DNA of 64,000 bases from Bacilli bacterium. Lineage in GTDB: Bacteria > Bacillota_I > Bacilli_A > RF39 > UBA660. The stretch covers positions 1 through 64,000 of the forward strand of contig JAFYEA010000018.1 of assembly GCA_017544525.1 (NCBI GenBank). Direction: 5' to 3'. The notes below the pieces were generated by a model that was not told the DNA's origin, made no database searches, and worked only from the letters and a program-made list of their open reading frames with translations. Shown here piece by piece: positions 49,866 through 58,922 of this stretch. The position numbers were made by a program, and so were the translations under genes. Numbering within the stretch: the first letter of the stretch is position 1; every line of letters starts with the position of its first letter.

Positions 49866-49894
49866 TTGACAAAAAAGTAAGCATTTGATAGTAT
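49866..49894 (+). promoter_or_regulatory. Promoter of the 198-aa unknown gene
   Basis: TTGACA (49866-49871), 17 bases, TAGTAT (49889-49894). Confidence 0.65.
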
Positions 49895-49921
49895 ATTAAC
49901 CACTTAAATGGTGATGAAAAA

Positions 49922-50518
49922 ATGGATGAATTCATGAATAAGTTATTAAATGATAGTTTTTTAGTAGCTATACAAGTAAATAATAGTGATGCAGATTTAA
50001 AAAGTCATTCTTATGGGTTTAAAAGGAAAAATACAATGATTTATGATGATTGTGTTGTGGCACTACCAAATTATCAAACTAAAAATGAAAAAACTTTTTT
50101 AAAGTTAATAAGAGATATTTATAAATATAAGCCATTTTATAGTATATCTGTTGCTGCAATTAGTAATGATTTATATTGTAAAATATTTAATTTAAGTGAG
50201 AAAGATTTAAAAGCAATTTTAAATTATAATGGTCATGAATTATGTGCTCAGGAAGAATTTGGCTGGTTTATATATGGATTAAATTATATGTATTATAGAA
50301 TTCCAAAAGAATTGATTGTTGGTTCATATAAATATGATGAGAATAGTGATAATATTTCATTTGTATATAATAATAATTATTATATGAATTTAAGTGATAA
50401 AGATAGAGAAACTTTTGTTAAAACTTATAAAGAATTAATAATAAATGAAGTTCAAAATGATGATTATAATGATGAGTATCCTTATGCAAATATTATGGAA
50501 CTAAGAAAAAAACTATGA
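49922..50518 (+). CDS. Uncharacterised protein, 198 aa
   Basis: Soluble alpha/beta protein, Tyr/Asn-rich, with no known motif (VVALPNYQTKNEKTFLKLIRDIY; GHELCAQEEFGWFIYGLNY). Weak Shine-Dalgarno (GGTGATG) but a good promoter upstream. Single-gene unit. Confidence 0.45.
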   Translation: MDEFMNKLLNDSFLVAIQVNNSDADLKSHSYGFKRKNTMIYDDCVVALPNYQTKNEKTFLKLIRDIYKYKPFYSISVAAISNDLYCKIFNLSEKDLKAILNYNGHELCAQEEFGWFIYGLNYMYYRIPKELIVGSYKYDENSDNISFVYNNNYYMNLSDKDRETFVKTYKELIINEVQNDDYNDEYPYANIMELRKKL

Positions 50519-50561
50519 TTATTATATTTTGATTTATAACTATTACAACTTTAGATGATTA

Positions 50562-50589
50562 AAATGTCTTAGTTAATAAGACATTTTTT
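50562..50589. terminator. Bidirectional terminator
   Basis: AAATGTCTTA, loop GTTAA, TAAGACATTT between convergent genes. Confidence 0.85.
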
Positions 50590-51524
50590 TATTTGAAATC
50601 ATTTAATATATTCTTTTTATAATCCCATTCATTTGATAAGTTACCATTTGGATATAGTTTTAAAGTTGGAATTACTGTATCTAAATCATACATATCTTCA
50701 ATTTGTTCATATTTTAATATTACATGTTCATCAAATACAGTTAAATCTGCGTAATTTATAAATCCAAATACTTTACTATTATGATAATTTTTTATATGTT
50801 TATTTGCAAATTTATCAAATAATTCTTTTATTTCTTCTTTGCTCATAGCATATTCATGAGTATATTGTAATACTGAGTCTACTGTATCAAACATATCTGT
50901 TTTCATAAGAGGTGTAAACTTAATAGCATCAAAACATCCCTTAAAATATTTAATATAGTTTTCCATCTCTTCTATGCTGTTTAAGTTGTTCTTAGCAACA
51001 TTTGTATTGAATCTAATAGTTTTACCATGAGAATGAAAAACATCATATATATGTTTTAAATCATCTCTTGTAAGTGTATTTGCTCCCATTAAATAATTAT
51101 TTATATCATGATTATAATTCATAACAGATATATTAATACTATCTATAGATGAAGAAGCAACTTTTTGAAGAAAGTCTTCATTTTTTAGCATATATCCATT
51201 TGTTGTTAAAATAGTAAAAATATGTTTATCTTTTGTTTCATTATCTATATGTTTTAATTTAGCAAAGAAGTTAGGATCTATTGTTGATTCTCCACCTAAA
51301 ATAATAATGCTTTCTATATATCCTTTAAAAACTCTTAATGTTTTTGATAAAGATCTTTTCCATTTCTCAAAATCATCTTTTCCATATGTTTTAGTTCTTG
51401 CTATACAAAACTTACAATTATGATTACATTTGTTATTAAATACTAAATCTAAAAATAGTTTATTGCTTACTGAATATTTTCCAATTTTAATAAAATCAAA
51501 CTTTTTTGTTATTTCATTTTTCAC
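50589..51524 (-). CDS. Radical SAM protein without SPASM domain
   Basis: 311 aa. KCNHNCKFC (Cys33, Cys37, Cys40) is the CxxxCxxC motif; SIIILGGEST is the GGE motif; TTNGYML follows. Only isolated cysteines occur after it, so there is no auxiliary cluster. The C-terminus ends TLKLYPNGNLSNEWDYKKN. Start is GTG 51524, 8 bases after GAGGGG; an ATG frame from 51554 would put that site inside the gene. Substrate unknown; no small precursor-like gene is adjacent. Confidence 0.8.
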   Translation of the reverse strand: MKNEITKKFDFIKIGKYSVSNKLFLDLVFNNKCNHNCKFCIARTKTYGKDDFEKWKRSLSKTLRVFKGYIESIIILGGESTIDPNFFAKLKHIDNETKDKHIFTILTTNGYMLKNEDFLQKVASSSIDSINISVMNYNHDINNYLMGANTLTRDDLKHIYDVFHSHGKTIRFNTNVAKNNLNSIEEMENYIKYFKGCFDAIKFTPLMKTDMFDTVDSVLQYTHEYAMSKEEIKELFDKFANKHIKNYHNSKVFGFINYADLTVFDEHVILKYEQIEDMYDLDTVIPTLKLYPNGNLSNEWDYKKNILNDFK

Positions 51525-51638
51525 ATTTAAAACCCCTCTTTTTAAAGCACGCATATTATATCATAATATCACTATTCAGTCAATTATAACTATTGATAAA
51601 CATAGTTTTTTCTTGTTATAATCTAAATGGTGAAAAGT

Positions 51639-52433
51639 ATGAAAGAAAGGTTAGATAAAGAACTTGTTAATAGGAATCTAGTACCATCTAGAAGTAAAGC
51701 ACAAGAATTAATTAAATCTTCTTTAGTAAAATGTGATGGTAAGATAATTAATAAGTCAAATTATTTGGTTAATTCTAATACTCTAATAGAAATAATAGAT
51801 AATAATAAACTAAAATATGTATCGCGTGGTGGTTTAAAATTAGAAAAAGCAATTAACGATTTTGAGATAGATGTAAGTGGTAAGAATGCTATGGATATAG
51901 GAAGTTCTACTGGTGGATTTTGTGATTGTTTATTACAAAATGGAATTAATCATATTATAGCTGTTGATGTAGGTACTAATTTATTACATGAAAGTTTAAG
52001 AAACAATTCTAAAATTGAATTATATGAAAAAACTAATTTTAAAGATTTAGATTCTAAATTTTTTAAAGATATAGATATTATTACATGTGATGTATCGTTT
52101 ATATCTTTATCTAAAATAATAGATAAGATTTATAAAGAGGATATTAAAGTTGATATGATATGTCTAATAAAACCTCAATTTGAATGTGGAAAGGAAACAG
52201 CAAATAAATACAAAGGAATAATACTAAATAAGGGAATTCATATAGATATTATTAATAATATGATTGATATGTTTAATAAATATAAGTTTTATATTAAAAG
52301 TATTAGTTGGTCTCCAATTAAAGGTGGAGATGGTAATATAGAATATATTACATATATATCTAATAAGAATAATAAAAATTCTATTTTTAATATAAACAGA
52401 CTTGTAAATGATGCTTTTAATGCCTATAAATAG
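51639..52433 (+). CDS. tlyA: TlyA family rRNA methyltransferase / hemolysin-like protein
   Basis: 264 aa. An N-terminal S4 RNA-binding domain (1-60, RLDKELVNRNLVPSRSKAQELI) is fused to a FtsJ-like methyltransferase: SRGGLKLEKAI, AMDIGSSTGGFCDCLL (SAM site, about 90-105), VDVGTNLLHESLR, ITCDVSFISL and LIKPQFECGKE. Members 2'-O-methylate rRNA; the hemolysin label is historical. In many Bacillota tlyA lies near recN or argR; here a sigma factor follows. TTGTTATAAT lies upstream. Confidence 0.9.
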   Translation: MKERLDKELVNRNLVPSRSKAQELIKSSLVKCDGKIINKSNYLVNSNTLIEIIDNNKLKYVSRGGLKLEKAINDFEIDVSGKNAMDIGSSTGGFCDCLLQNGINHIIAVDVGTNLLHESLRNNSKIELYEKTNFKDLDSKFFKDIDIITCDVSFISLSKIIDKIYKEDIKVDMICLIKPQFECGKETANKYKGIILNKGIHIDIINNMIDMFNKYKFYIKSISWSPIKGGDGNIEYITYISNKNNKNSIFNINRLVNDAFNAYK

Positions 52434-52443
52434 GCATTTTTGT
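52419..52443 (+). terminator. Terminator after tlyA
   Basis: AATGCCTA, loop TAAA, TAGGCATT, T5; ends on the stop codon. Confidence 0.85.
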
Positions 52444-52472
52444 TTGACTTTTTATATTGAATATGGTATAAT
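52444..52472 (+). promoter_or_regulatory. Strong promoter of the sigma factor gene
   Basis: TTGACT (52444-52449), 17 bases, TATAAT (52467-52472) with a TGG extension. Confidence 0.8.
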
Positions 52473-52501
52473 CTATACGTTTTCAAAAAGGGGGTTTTCT
52501 T

Positions 52502-53743
52502 ATGGAAAGAGAAAAATTAGATGCTATAGTAGTATATATTAATAAAAATTTTATAGATGGAGCAGAAAAACAACACTATTCTAATTTAAGGGGATTAATT
52601 AAATATCTTAATACAAGAGAAATAAATGATATTGAATTAGAAGAATGTAATTATATTTTAGAAAATGCTCCTAAGATTAATTTCTTACTAGATTTTATAT
52701 TAAAATGTAATGAAAGAGATTTTTATATGGGACATGGAGTAATAGGAAGTTTAGTTTATTCATATATGAATCTTAATAATATTGATATAGATTTAGATGA
52801 TAAGAAATCAGAAGAAAAAGAAGAAGAAATTGGCGCTATTGATCATAGAACAAAAGATTTAGATATTATGAAGATTTATAATAATGAATTAAATGGAATT
52901 AGGCCTTATACTTCTGAACAAGAAAAAGAAATATTTGAAAAATATAGTAATTCAACTGGATATAAAAGGGAATTTCTTAGAAATGATATTGTAGAACATA
53001 ATTTAAGGCTTGTTAGAAAAATGGCTGGTAAGAAGACTGGGAAAGGTTTATCTAAAGAAGACTTAATACAAGAAGGTAACCTAGGATTAATGAAAGCAAT
53101 AGAAAAATTTGATGTTAGTATGGGATATAAGTTTTCCACTTATGCTACTTGGTGGATAAACCAAGCAATGGATAGAGCAATAGCTGATCAAGCTAGAACT
53201 ATTAGAATTCCAGTTCATTCTGTTGATTTATTAAATAAAATAATAGGCGTTATTCGTAATTATGAAGCGATGTATGATGAAACACCAGACGAATACTATA
53301 TAGCTTATGAATTAGGTGTTAATCCTAATAGAGTAAAAGAATTATTACTTATGAGTCAAACTGTTTCATTAAATGAAAAAGTAAATAATGATGATGGTAG
53401 AGAAGAAAGCGAATTAGGAGATTTTATACCAGCTGAAGAAGAAGATAATGGAATATTTGAAGATTCAATATCAAGAATGGAATTTAGAGATGCTGTTATG
53501 AGTTCTACTCGTATAAGTGATAGAGATAAAAAGATTTTAGCTCTTAGATTTGGTTTAACTCCTAGTGGAAAAATAGAAACATTAGAAAATGTTGGTAAAG
53601 AATATAATGTTACTCGTGAAAGAATAAGACAAATAGAAGGTAAAGCAATTAGAAGATTAAGATTGGATCCTAAAGTAAGAAAATACAATCCAAGAGGAGA
53701 ATATTATTCAGATGATATTTATAAGAAAGGTCCAAGGTTTTAA
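52502..53743 (+). CDS. rpoD: RNA polymerase sigma-70 factor, RpoD/SigA type
   Basis: 413 aa. Short N-terminal region 1.1-like helices (1-115), region 1.2 ([14 protein letters not shown]), region 2 with [18 protein letters not shown] and the -10 recognition helix [26 protein letters not shown] (split around residues 215-240), region 3, and region 4 with [23 protein letters not shown] for the -35. Probably the housekeeping factor; not next to dnaG, so a group 2 paralogue is not excluded. Strong promoter. Confidence 0.9.
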   Translation: MEREKLDAIVVYINKNFIDGAEKQHYSNLRGLIKYLNTREINDIELEECNYILENAPKINFLLDFILKCNERDFYMGHGVIGSLVYSYMNLNNIDIDLDDKKSEEKEEEIGAIDHRTKDLDIMKIYNNELNGIRPYTSEQEKEIFEKYSNSTGYKREFLRNDIVEHNLRLVRKMAGKKTGKGLSKEDLIQEGNLGLMKAIEKFDVSMGYKFSTYATWWINQAMDRAIADQARTIRIPVHSVDLLNKIIGVIRNYEAMYDETPDEYYIAYELGVNPNRVKELLLMSQTVSLNEKVNNDDGREESELGDFIPAEEEDNGIFEDSISRMEFRDAVMSSTRISDRDKKILALRFGLTPSGKIETLENVGKEYNVTRERIRQIEGKAIRRLRLDPKVRKYNPRGEYYSDDIYKKGPRF

Positions 53744-53746
53744 TAA

Positions 53747-53772
53747 AAGTCACTAAAAATAGTGATTTTTAT
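53747..53772 (+). terminator. Terminator after the sigma factor gene
   Basis: AAGTCACTA, loop AAAA, TAGTGATTT (one G-U pair), T-run. Confidence 0.75.
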
Positions 53773-53825
53773 TTGACTTTAAAAATAAAAATTATTATTA
53801 TATTTTTAGAAAGAGGTAGGTAAAA

Positions 53826-54386
53826 ATGAAAATAACATTGGTAACTGGCAATTGGGCTAAAATTGTACAAGCAAAAGAAGTATTAGAACCACTTGGAATA
53901 GTAGTTGATAACGTTAAAATGGATACTGTTGAAATTCAAGCTGACAGTGTTAAAGAAGTTGCTGCATATTCTGCTAAATGGGCAAGCGATAAATTAAAAG
54001 CAAATGTAGTTAAAAATGATACTGGGATTATGATAGATGCTTTAGGTGGTTTTCCATGCGCATATACTCATTATATAAGTGATACTATTGATGTAGATGG
54101 TATTCTTAAATTAATGAAAGGCGTAGAGAATAGAAAAGCATCATTTGTTCAAGCTCTATCTTTTTGCGAATATGGAAAAGAACCAGTAGTATTTGAATCT
54201 ATAACTAAAGGAACTATTGCTAAAAGAAAAAGCGGTAAACATGGTTGGAGTTGGGATTTCATATTTATTCCTGATGGTCAAACAAAAACCTTAGCAAACT
54301 TTCCAGATTCTAAGAGATTTAAGTTATGGAATGATACAGGGTATAAACAATTAACTAAGTATTTAAAGGATAATAAACTTATATAA
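53826..54386 (+). CDS. Non-canonical purine NTP pyrophosphatase family protein (third of three)
   Basis: 186 aa, a close paralogue of the gene at 28913: ITLVTGNWAKIVQAKEVLEPLG, MDTVEIQ, VVKNDTGIMIDALGGFPCAYTHYISD, FCEYGKEPVVF, KRKSGKHGWSWDFIFIP. Same departures from the RdgB consensus (NDTG for DDSG, YTHY for YSAR), so the pair forms its own subfamily. TTGACT lies at about 53772 and GAGGTAGG before the ATG. Single-gene unit. Confidence 0.75.
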   Translation: MKITLVTGNWAKIVQAKEVLEPLGIVVDNVKMDTVEIQADSVKEVAAYSAKWASDKLKANVVKNDTGIMIDALGGFPCAYTHYISDTIDVDGILKLMKGVENRKASFVQALSFCEYGKEPVVFESITKGTIAKRKSGKHGWSWDFIFIPDGQTKTLANFPDSKRFKLWNDTGYKQLTKYLKDNKLI

Positions 54387-54402
54387 ACTATTATCCTTTT
54401 TA
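54366..54402 (+). terminator. Terminator
   Basis: AAGGATAATA (54366-54375), 13-base loop, TATTATCCTT (54389-54398), T-run; contains the stop codon. Confidence 0.65.
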
Positions 54403-54449
54403 ATTGAAAATATCTACGTATTTTTGTATAATTATTGTGAGGTAATGAT

Positions 54450-55532
54450 ATGAGAAGTGTTTATATACATATACCATTTTGTAATAGTATTTGTTCTTAT
54501 TGTGACTTTTGCAAGTTCTTGCACAATGATAAATGGGCTAGTTTTTATTTAGATGTTCTTGAGAGTGAAATAGATGAATATTATGAAGACGATATTGTTA
54601 AAACAATTTATATTGGGGGAGGAACGCCTTCAGTTTTAAGTACAGCTAATTTAATTAAATTATTTAAAATAATTAAGAAATTCAAATTAGATAAAGATTA
54701 TGAATTTACATTTGAATGTAACGTTAATGATATAAGAGATGATTTATTAACATTATTAAAAGAAAATGGTGTTAATAGAATTAGTATTGGTGTTGAAAGT
54801 TTTAACAAATACAAATTAAAATTTTTAAACCGTAAACATAATAAAGACGATATTTTTAAAAATATTAAATTATGTAAGAAATTTGGCTTTAATAATATAA
54901 ATGTAGATTTGATTTATGCATTACCCATAGAAAACATGTTTGTTTTAAAAAATGATATCTCAAATTTATTGAAACTAAATGTTGATCATATTAGTACATA
55001 TTCATTAATAATTGAAGAGCATACAGTTTTGTATAATAAAAAGATTAAACCAATTGCTGAAGAATTAGATTATAAAATGTATAAATACATTTGCGGAAAA
55101 CTTAAAAGAAAAGGTTATAATCACTATGAAGTTAGTAATTTTGCAAGAAACAATAAAGAGAGTATTCATAATTTAACATATTGGAATAATGAAGAATATT
55201 ATGGTTTTGGATTAGGTGCTCACGGTTATATAAATAATGTTAGGTATGAGAATACAAGAAATTTTAATAAATATTTAAAAAGTGAATATAGATTTAATGA
55301 ATTAATGGTTTCAATACAAGAAGAAATGGAAAATGAATTAATGCTTGGCCTTCGCAAATTAAAAGGTGTTAGTATAGAAGAATTTTATAATAGATTTGAT
55401 AAAGATATATTTAAAGTTTTTAATTTAGATGAAGCTATTAAGAACAAATATTTAGTTAATAAAGATGGATATATTTATATTCCAGAAGATAAAATATATG
55501 TTATGAATGAAATAATTAATATGATAATGTAA
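54450..55532 (+). CDS. hemW: HemW-type radical SAM protein
   Basis: 360 aa. YIHIPFCNSICSYCDFCKF gives Cys11, Cys15, Cys18 plus Cys21, the CxxxCxxCxC form of HemW/HemN. TIYIGGGTPSVLS follows, then ISIGVESFN and a HemN_C-type C-terminus (LMLGLRKLKGVSIEEF). HemW is a haem chaperone often misannotated as coproporphyrinogen oxidase; the residues typical of true HemN are not seen. Shine-Dalgarno GTGAGGTAATG; TATAAT upstream in TTGTATAATT. Confidence 0.9.
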   Translation: MRSVYIHIPFCNSICSYCDFCKFLHNDKWASFYLDVLESEIDEYYEDDIVKTIYIGGGTPSVLSTANLIKLFKIIKKFKLDKDYEFTFECNVNDIRDDLLTLLKENGVNRISIGVESFNKYKLKFLNRKHNKDDIFKNIKLCKKFGFNNINVDLIYALPIENMFVLKNDISNLLKLNVDHISTYSLIIEEHTVLYNKKIKPIAEELDYKMYKYICGKLKRKGYNHYEVSNFARNNKESIHNLTYWNNEEYYGFGLGAHGYINNVRYENTRNFNKYLKSEYRFNELMVSIQEEMENELMLGLRKLKGVSIEEFYNRFDKDIFKVFNLDEAIKNKYLVNKDGYIYIPEDKIYVMNEIINMIM

Positions 55533-55597
55533 TTATTGTTGATAATTATCGATTGACGTGTTATAATAAGGCTCATTAAAAACGAGGGGGACATAAT

Positions 55598-56047
55598 ATG
55601 AATGATGATTTATTAGTAGGAATAGATGAATATAGAGTTCTAAATGAAGAAAATCCAATCGCATATACTAGAGATGTTACCACATGTGTTGTCTGTTTAA
55701 TACATAGACAAAACGATTCTGTTTTAATGCATATTGAAGCGTTTGATTATTCTATGGATTTAGATAACTTTTTAGAAATAGTTGGGGACTATAAAGAGAA
55801 TCCTATTACTTTAGTTGAAATATTTAAAGGACAACATACATCATTAGGTAGTCTTAGTATATTAAAATTTATGTTGCACAAAATTAATGTTCCATATGAA
55901 ATACATGATGTATTTAAAAATACATCTAATGAAACAAGTGTAGGCTATAATTATGAAACAAAAGATTATTATATAGCTAGAATGAATAAAGGTGTTCCTA
56001 AATTAACCAAAAAAAGACTTTATAGTGAAACAAGTAAACATGCATAA
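55598..56047 (+). CDS. Uncharacterised protein, possibly CheD-like
   Basis: 149 aa. TTCVVCLIHRQNDSVLMHIEAFDYSMDLDNF (residues 26-56) has a Thr-Cys then His spacing reminiscent of the CheD/CNF-type deamidase fold, with a central SLSILKFMLHKIN helix. The similarity is a pattern only. No chemotaxis genes are near, but an Hpt-REC protein lies 10 kb upstream. Excellent Shine-Dalgarno GAGGGGG. Confidence 0.4.
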   Translation: MNDDLLVGIDEYRVLNEENPIAYTRDVTTCVVCLIHRQNDSVLMHIEAFDYSMDLDNFLEIVGDYKENPITLVEIFKGQHTSLGSLSILKFMLHKINVPYEIHDVFKNTSNETSVGYNYETKDYYIARMNKGVPKLTKKRLYSETSKHA

Positions 56048-56060
56048 TGCATGTTTTTAA
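56036..56060 (+). terminator. Terminator
   Basis: AAACATGCA, loop TAA (the stop codon itself), TGCATGTTT, T-run. Confidence 0.8.
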
Positions 56061-56098
56061 TTTTATCAACAAATGATATAATATGTTTGAGGTGTAAA

Positions 56099-57142
56099 AT
56101 GAAAAAGAAAAAAATTATAATAATAATTAGTATTATTTTAGCTTTTGTAGTATCAATCATTTGTTATTTATTATTTAAAATGGGATATATTAATTATTTT
56201 TATAAATCAAGTAATGAATTTATATTGCTAAAAAATAATATGGTTCAAGGAGAATCTAAAGTACAATTAGGATATGTGTTTAAAGATTATGAAGATTTTA
56301 AGAATAAAATTGATAGTGATACATTAAGCAAATCTGATTTTAAACATAATAATTATGTATATGTTAAATACAGTTATGATGAGTGCTTTGAAAAGAATAT
56401 TAAAATAACAAATTATGAATTAAATGGTAATGATTTAAAAGTAAAAATTAAATATACAGAAGATTGTGTTGGATATTGTATTACATTAAAAGAAAGTGCA
56501 TATCTATTCAAAGTAAATAAGAATGTAGATAATATGAATGTTACTTTTGATTATGATATAGTTGAAAATCCAAAATGTAGATTGCATTTTAATCAAACCG
56601 AAAAGAAACCTGTTATATATCTTTATCCTAAAGAAACAACTAAAGTTACTGTTAAATTGCTAAATAAAAAATTAATAACAACTTCTTATCCTAAGTATAG
56701 TAATAGTTGGGTAGTAACTGCCAAGAGTGATGGGACATTAATTGATGAAAATAATAAAGAATATTATGGGCTTTATTGGGAAGGCAAAAACCATTATAGT
56801 GAAATAAAAGAAGATGGTTTCGTAGTTAAAGGAGTAGACACAATAAAATTCTTAGAAGATAAATTATCTTATTTAGGGCTTAATGATAAAGAAAGAAATG
56901 AATTTATTATTTATTGGTTAAAACATTTAGAAAATAATAAATATAATTATATAAGATTTGAAACAGAAGAAGAGATTAATTCTTATATGCCTATAGAAGT
57001 TACTCCAAAACCAGATACAATTATTAGAGTTTGGATGACATATAAACCTTTAAAAGAAAGAATAAGTGTAAAGGAACAAAAACTAAAAAAAGGAACAAGA
57101 AATGGATTTGTCCTAGTAGAATGGGGCGGTAGTGAGATATAA
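56099..57142 (+). CDS. Membrane-anchored extracellular protein with a KPVIYLYP domain
   Basis: 347 aa. N-terminal signal anchor (KKKKIIIIISIILAFVVSIICYLLF, split by the Lys run; about 1-26), a first domain with five cysteines (about 45-165), then the recurring uncharacterised module KPVIYLYPKETTKVTVKL...YPKYSNSWVVTAKSDGTLID...YYGLYWEG (about 178-255) and a closing helical/beta part. This module occurs in many unrelated bacteria and has no assigned function. Start ATG 56099 after GAGGTG. Confidence 0.6.
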   Translation: MKKKKIIIIISIILAFVVSIICYLLFKMGYINYFYKSSNEFILLKNNMVQGESKVQLGYVFKDYEDFKNKIDSDTLSKSDFKHNNYVYVKYSYDECFEKNIKITNYELNGNDLKVKIKYTEDCVGYCITLKESAYLFKVNKNVDNMNVTFDYDIVENPKCRLHFNQTEKKPVIYLYPKETTKVTVKLLNKKLITTSYPKYSNSWVVTAKSDGTLIDENNKEYYGLYWEGKNHYSEIKEDGFVVKGVDTIKFLEDKLSYLGLNDKERNEFIIYWLKHLENNKYNYIRFETEEEINSYMPIEVTPKPDTIIRVWMTYKPLKERISVKEQKLKKGTRNGFVLVEWGGSEI

Positions 57143-57156
57143 TTAATTTTTAAAAT

Positions 57157-57185
57157 AACAAGTTGGTTTACAACTTGTTTTTTAT
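57157..57185 (+). terminator. Terminator
   Basis: AACAAGTTG, loop GTTTA, CAACTTGTT, T-run. Confidence 0.85.
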
Positions 57186-57220
57186 TTGACAAAATTTTAC
57201 AAAAAAAGTGTTAAAAGGTA

Positions 57221-57249
57221 TTTACAAATAAATATAAAAATAGTAATAT
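57221..57249 (+). promoter_or_regulatory. mraZ promoter
   Basis: TTTACA (57221-57226), 17 bases, TAATAT (57244-57249). A second TTGACA at 57186-57191 lies further upstream. Confidence 0.55.
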
Positions 57250-57287
57250 AGTGGTAGGAAGTGAAACAAAGTGGTAGAAAGTGGGGT
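57248..57287 (+). promoter_or_regulatory. MraZ operator: four AAGTG-type boxes at exact 10-bp spacing
   Basis: ATAGTGGTAG (57248), GAAGTGAAAC (57258), AAAGTGGTAG (57268), AAAGTGGGGT (57278). MraZ is known to bind tandem AAAGTG-like repeats in front of its own gene in Mollicutes and other bacteria. The first box overlaps the -10, so binding should repress or retune the division operon. Confidence 0.75.
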
Positions 57288-57296
57288 GTCTCCGAT

Positions 57297-57734
57297 ATGT
57301 TAATGGGTGAATATCATCATAACATTGATGAAAAGAATCGATTAATTATTCCTTCTAAATTTAGAAGTGAATTAGGAGAAAAGTTCATAATCACTAAAGG
57401 TTTTGACAAATGTTTATTTGTTTATTCACTAGCTGAATGGAACAAAATGATCCAAAGAGTTGGGACTCTACAATTTACCAGAAAAAACGTAAGAGCGTTT
57501 GAAAGAGCTCTTATTGGTGGAGCTTCTGAAACCGAATTCGATAAACAAGGTCGAATTAATATTACCTCACCGTTAGTTCATTACGCCGGTATTAATAAAG
57601 AATGTGTTATTATCGGCGTAAATGAACGACTAGAAATTTGGAGTCTAGAAGAATTTGATAAATACATGAAAGAGAACGAAGAATCATTTGAAGAAATGAT
57701 TGAAGATATATTCGATAATAGATATGAAGCATAA
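57297..57734 (+). CDS. mraZ: Transcriptional regulator MraZ
   Basis: 145 aa with two AbrB-like SpoVT folds. It begins LMGEYHHNIDEKNRLIIPSKFR (DxxxR-type motif of the first repeat) and repeats with FDKQGRINITSPL. It controls the dcw cluster through the operator just upstream. Start ATG 57297 after GGGGTG; the longer reading from 57261 would translate through the operator. Confidence 0.95.
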   Translation: MLMGEYHHNIDEKNRLIIPSKFRSELGEKFIITKGFDKCLFVYSLAEWNKMIQRVGTLQFTRKNVRAFERALIGGASETEFDKQGRINITSPLVHYAGINKECVIIGVNERLEIWSLEEFDKYMKENEESFEEMIEDIFDNRYEA

Positions 57735-58626
57735 AAGTGTATTATTAGAAGAGGTAATAAAGTACTTAAATGTATCAGAGGGTAAAATTTATATAGATGC
57801 GACTGTAGGATATGCAGGGCATTCAGGCGTTATATTAAAGAAATTGAATAAAAAGGGGTTTCTTTTCGCCTTTGATCAAGATGAGGATGCCATAAAATAT
57901 TCGAATAATAAATTATCTAAGATAGGAAACAACTACAAGATCATTAAAAGTAATTTTGTAAATATGAAAAATTACATTGATGAAGGAGTTGATGGAATAC
58001 TTTTTGATTTAGGTGTTTCCAGTCCTCAATTAGATGAACAGGATCGCGGTTTTAGTTTTCATAAGGATGCTAGATTAGATATGAGAATGGATAAGTCAAA
58101 TCCTTTAGATGCTCATAAAGTTGTTAATGAGTATCCCTATGAAAAACTAATAGATATTTTTTTTAAATACGGAGAAGAGAAATATTCCAAAAGCATAGCT
58201 CAAGCTATTATAAAGAACAGACCTATTAATACAACATTGGAATTAGCAGAAATAATTAAAAATAGTGTTCCGATTAGTTATAGGAATAAATCTCATCCCG
58301 CTAGAAAAGTATTTCAAGCTATAAGAATTGAAGTAAATCATGAACTTGAAATATTAGAAAGTTCAATAAGGGATGCTTTTGAATTATTGAATGTCGGAGG
58401 AAGACTTTGCGTTATTAGTTTTCATTCGCTTGAAGATAAGATTGTAGCAAATGTTTTCAAGGATTTATGTAGTGATGATGAGAGTGCAAGAAAACTTCCA
58501 ATTGTTCCAGAACATTTAAAAGCAAGAGCAAAAAAAATTGTAAAAATAACACCTAGTTTGGAAGAATTAGATGATAATAATAGAAGTAGAAGTTCAAAAT
58601 TAAGAGTAATTGAGAGGATAAGATGA
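57724..58626 (+). CDS. rsmH: 16S rRNA (cytosine1402-N4)-methyltransferase RsmH
   Basis: 300 aa. It opens KHKSVLLEEVIKYL, SAM site YIDATVGYAGHSGVILKK (about 24-41), DGILFDLGVSSPQLD (about 95-109), RGFSFHKDARLDMRMD, and FQAIRIEVNHELEILE with FHSLED. It methylates C1402 in the ribosomal P site. It overlaps mraZ by 11 bases (ATG 57724) and ends in TGA overlapping ftsL. Confidence 0.96.
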   Translation: MKHKSVLLEEVIKYLNVSEGKIYIDATVGYAGHSGVILKKLNKKGFLFAFDQDEDAIKYSNNKLSKIGNNYKIIKSNFVNMKNYIDEGVDGILFDLGVSSPQLDEQDRGFSFHKDARLDMRMDKSNPLDAHKVVNEYPYEKLIDIFFKYGEEKYSKSIAQAIIKNRPINTTLELAEIIKNSVPISYRNKSHPARKVFQAIRIEVNHELEILESSIRDAFELLNVGGRLCVISFHSLEDKIVANVFKDLCSDDESARKLPIVPEHLKARAKKIVKITPSLEELDDNNRSRSSKLRVIERIR

Positions 58627-58910
58627 AAAAGAAAAAGTACGTAAAATTAAGAATAGAAAACACATTAACAGTATTTATAATTATGTTTATAGTTTTTACT
58701 GTAGTTTTTAGTTTCATTGGAAAAGCAAAAATTCAATCATATAATTCTGAACTTCAAAGACTAAAAAGTAAAATACAAACACAAGAACAAATGAATGCAA
58801 GTATTCAAATGAAAATAAATGAATTATCATCTTTAGATAATGCTTTAGAAGTTGCAGATACCTTTGGTTTAGAGTATAATAATAGTAATATTAGAGTTGT
58901 ATCTAAATAA
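58623..58910 (+). CDS. ftsL: Cell division protein FtsL-like
   Basis: 95 aa single-pass protein: short basic cytoplasmic tail, one transmembrane helix (about 15-33), and a coiled coil (about 38-70). Sequence alone is weak, as is usual for FtsL; its place between rsmH and ftsI, size and topology decide the call. ATGA overlap with rsmH. Confidence 0.8.
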   Translation: MKKKKYVKLRIENTLTVFIIMFIVFTVVFSFIGKAKIQSYNSELQRLKSKIQTQEQMNASIQMKINELSSLDNALEVADTFGLEYNNSNIRVVSK

Positions 58911-58922
58911 GAGGTGTAAAAC

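Noticed and set aside
50589..51524. Second radical SAM gene as another peptide-modifying system
   Set aside because: No SPASM or auxiliary cysteines and no adjacent small precursor-like ORF; kept as a plain radical SAM protein.
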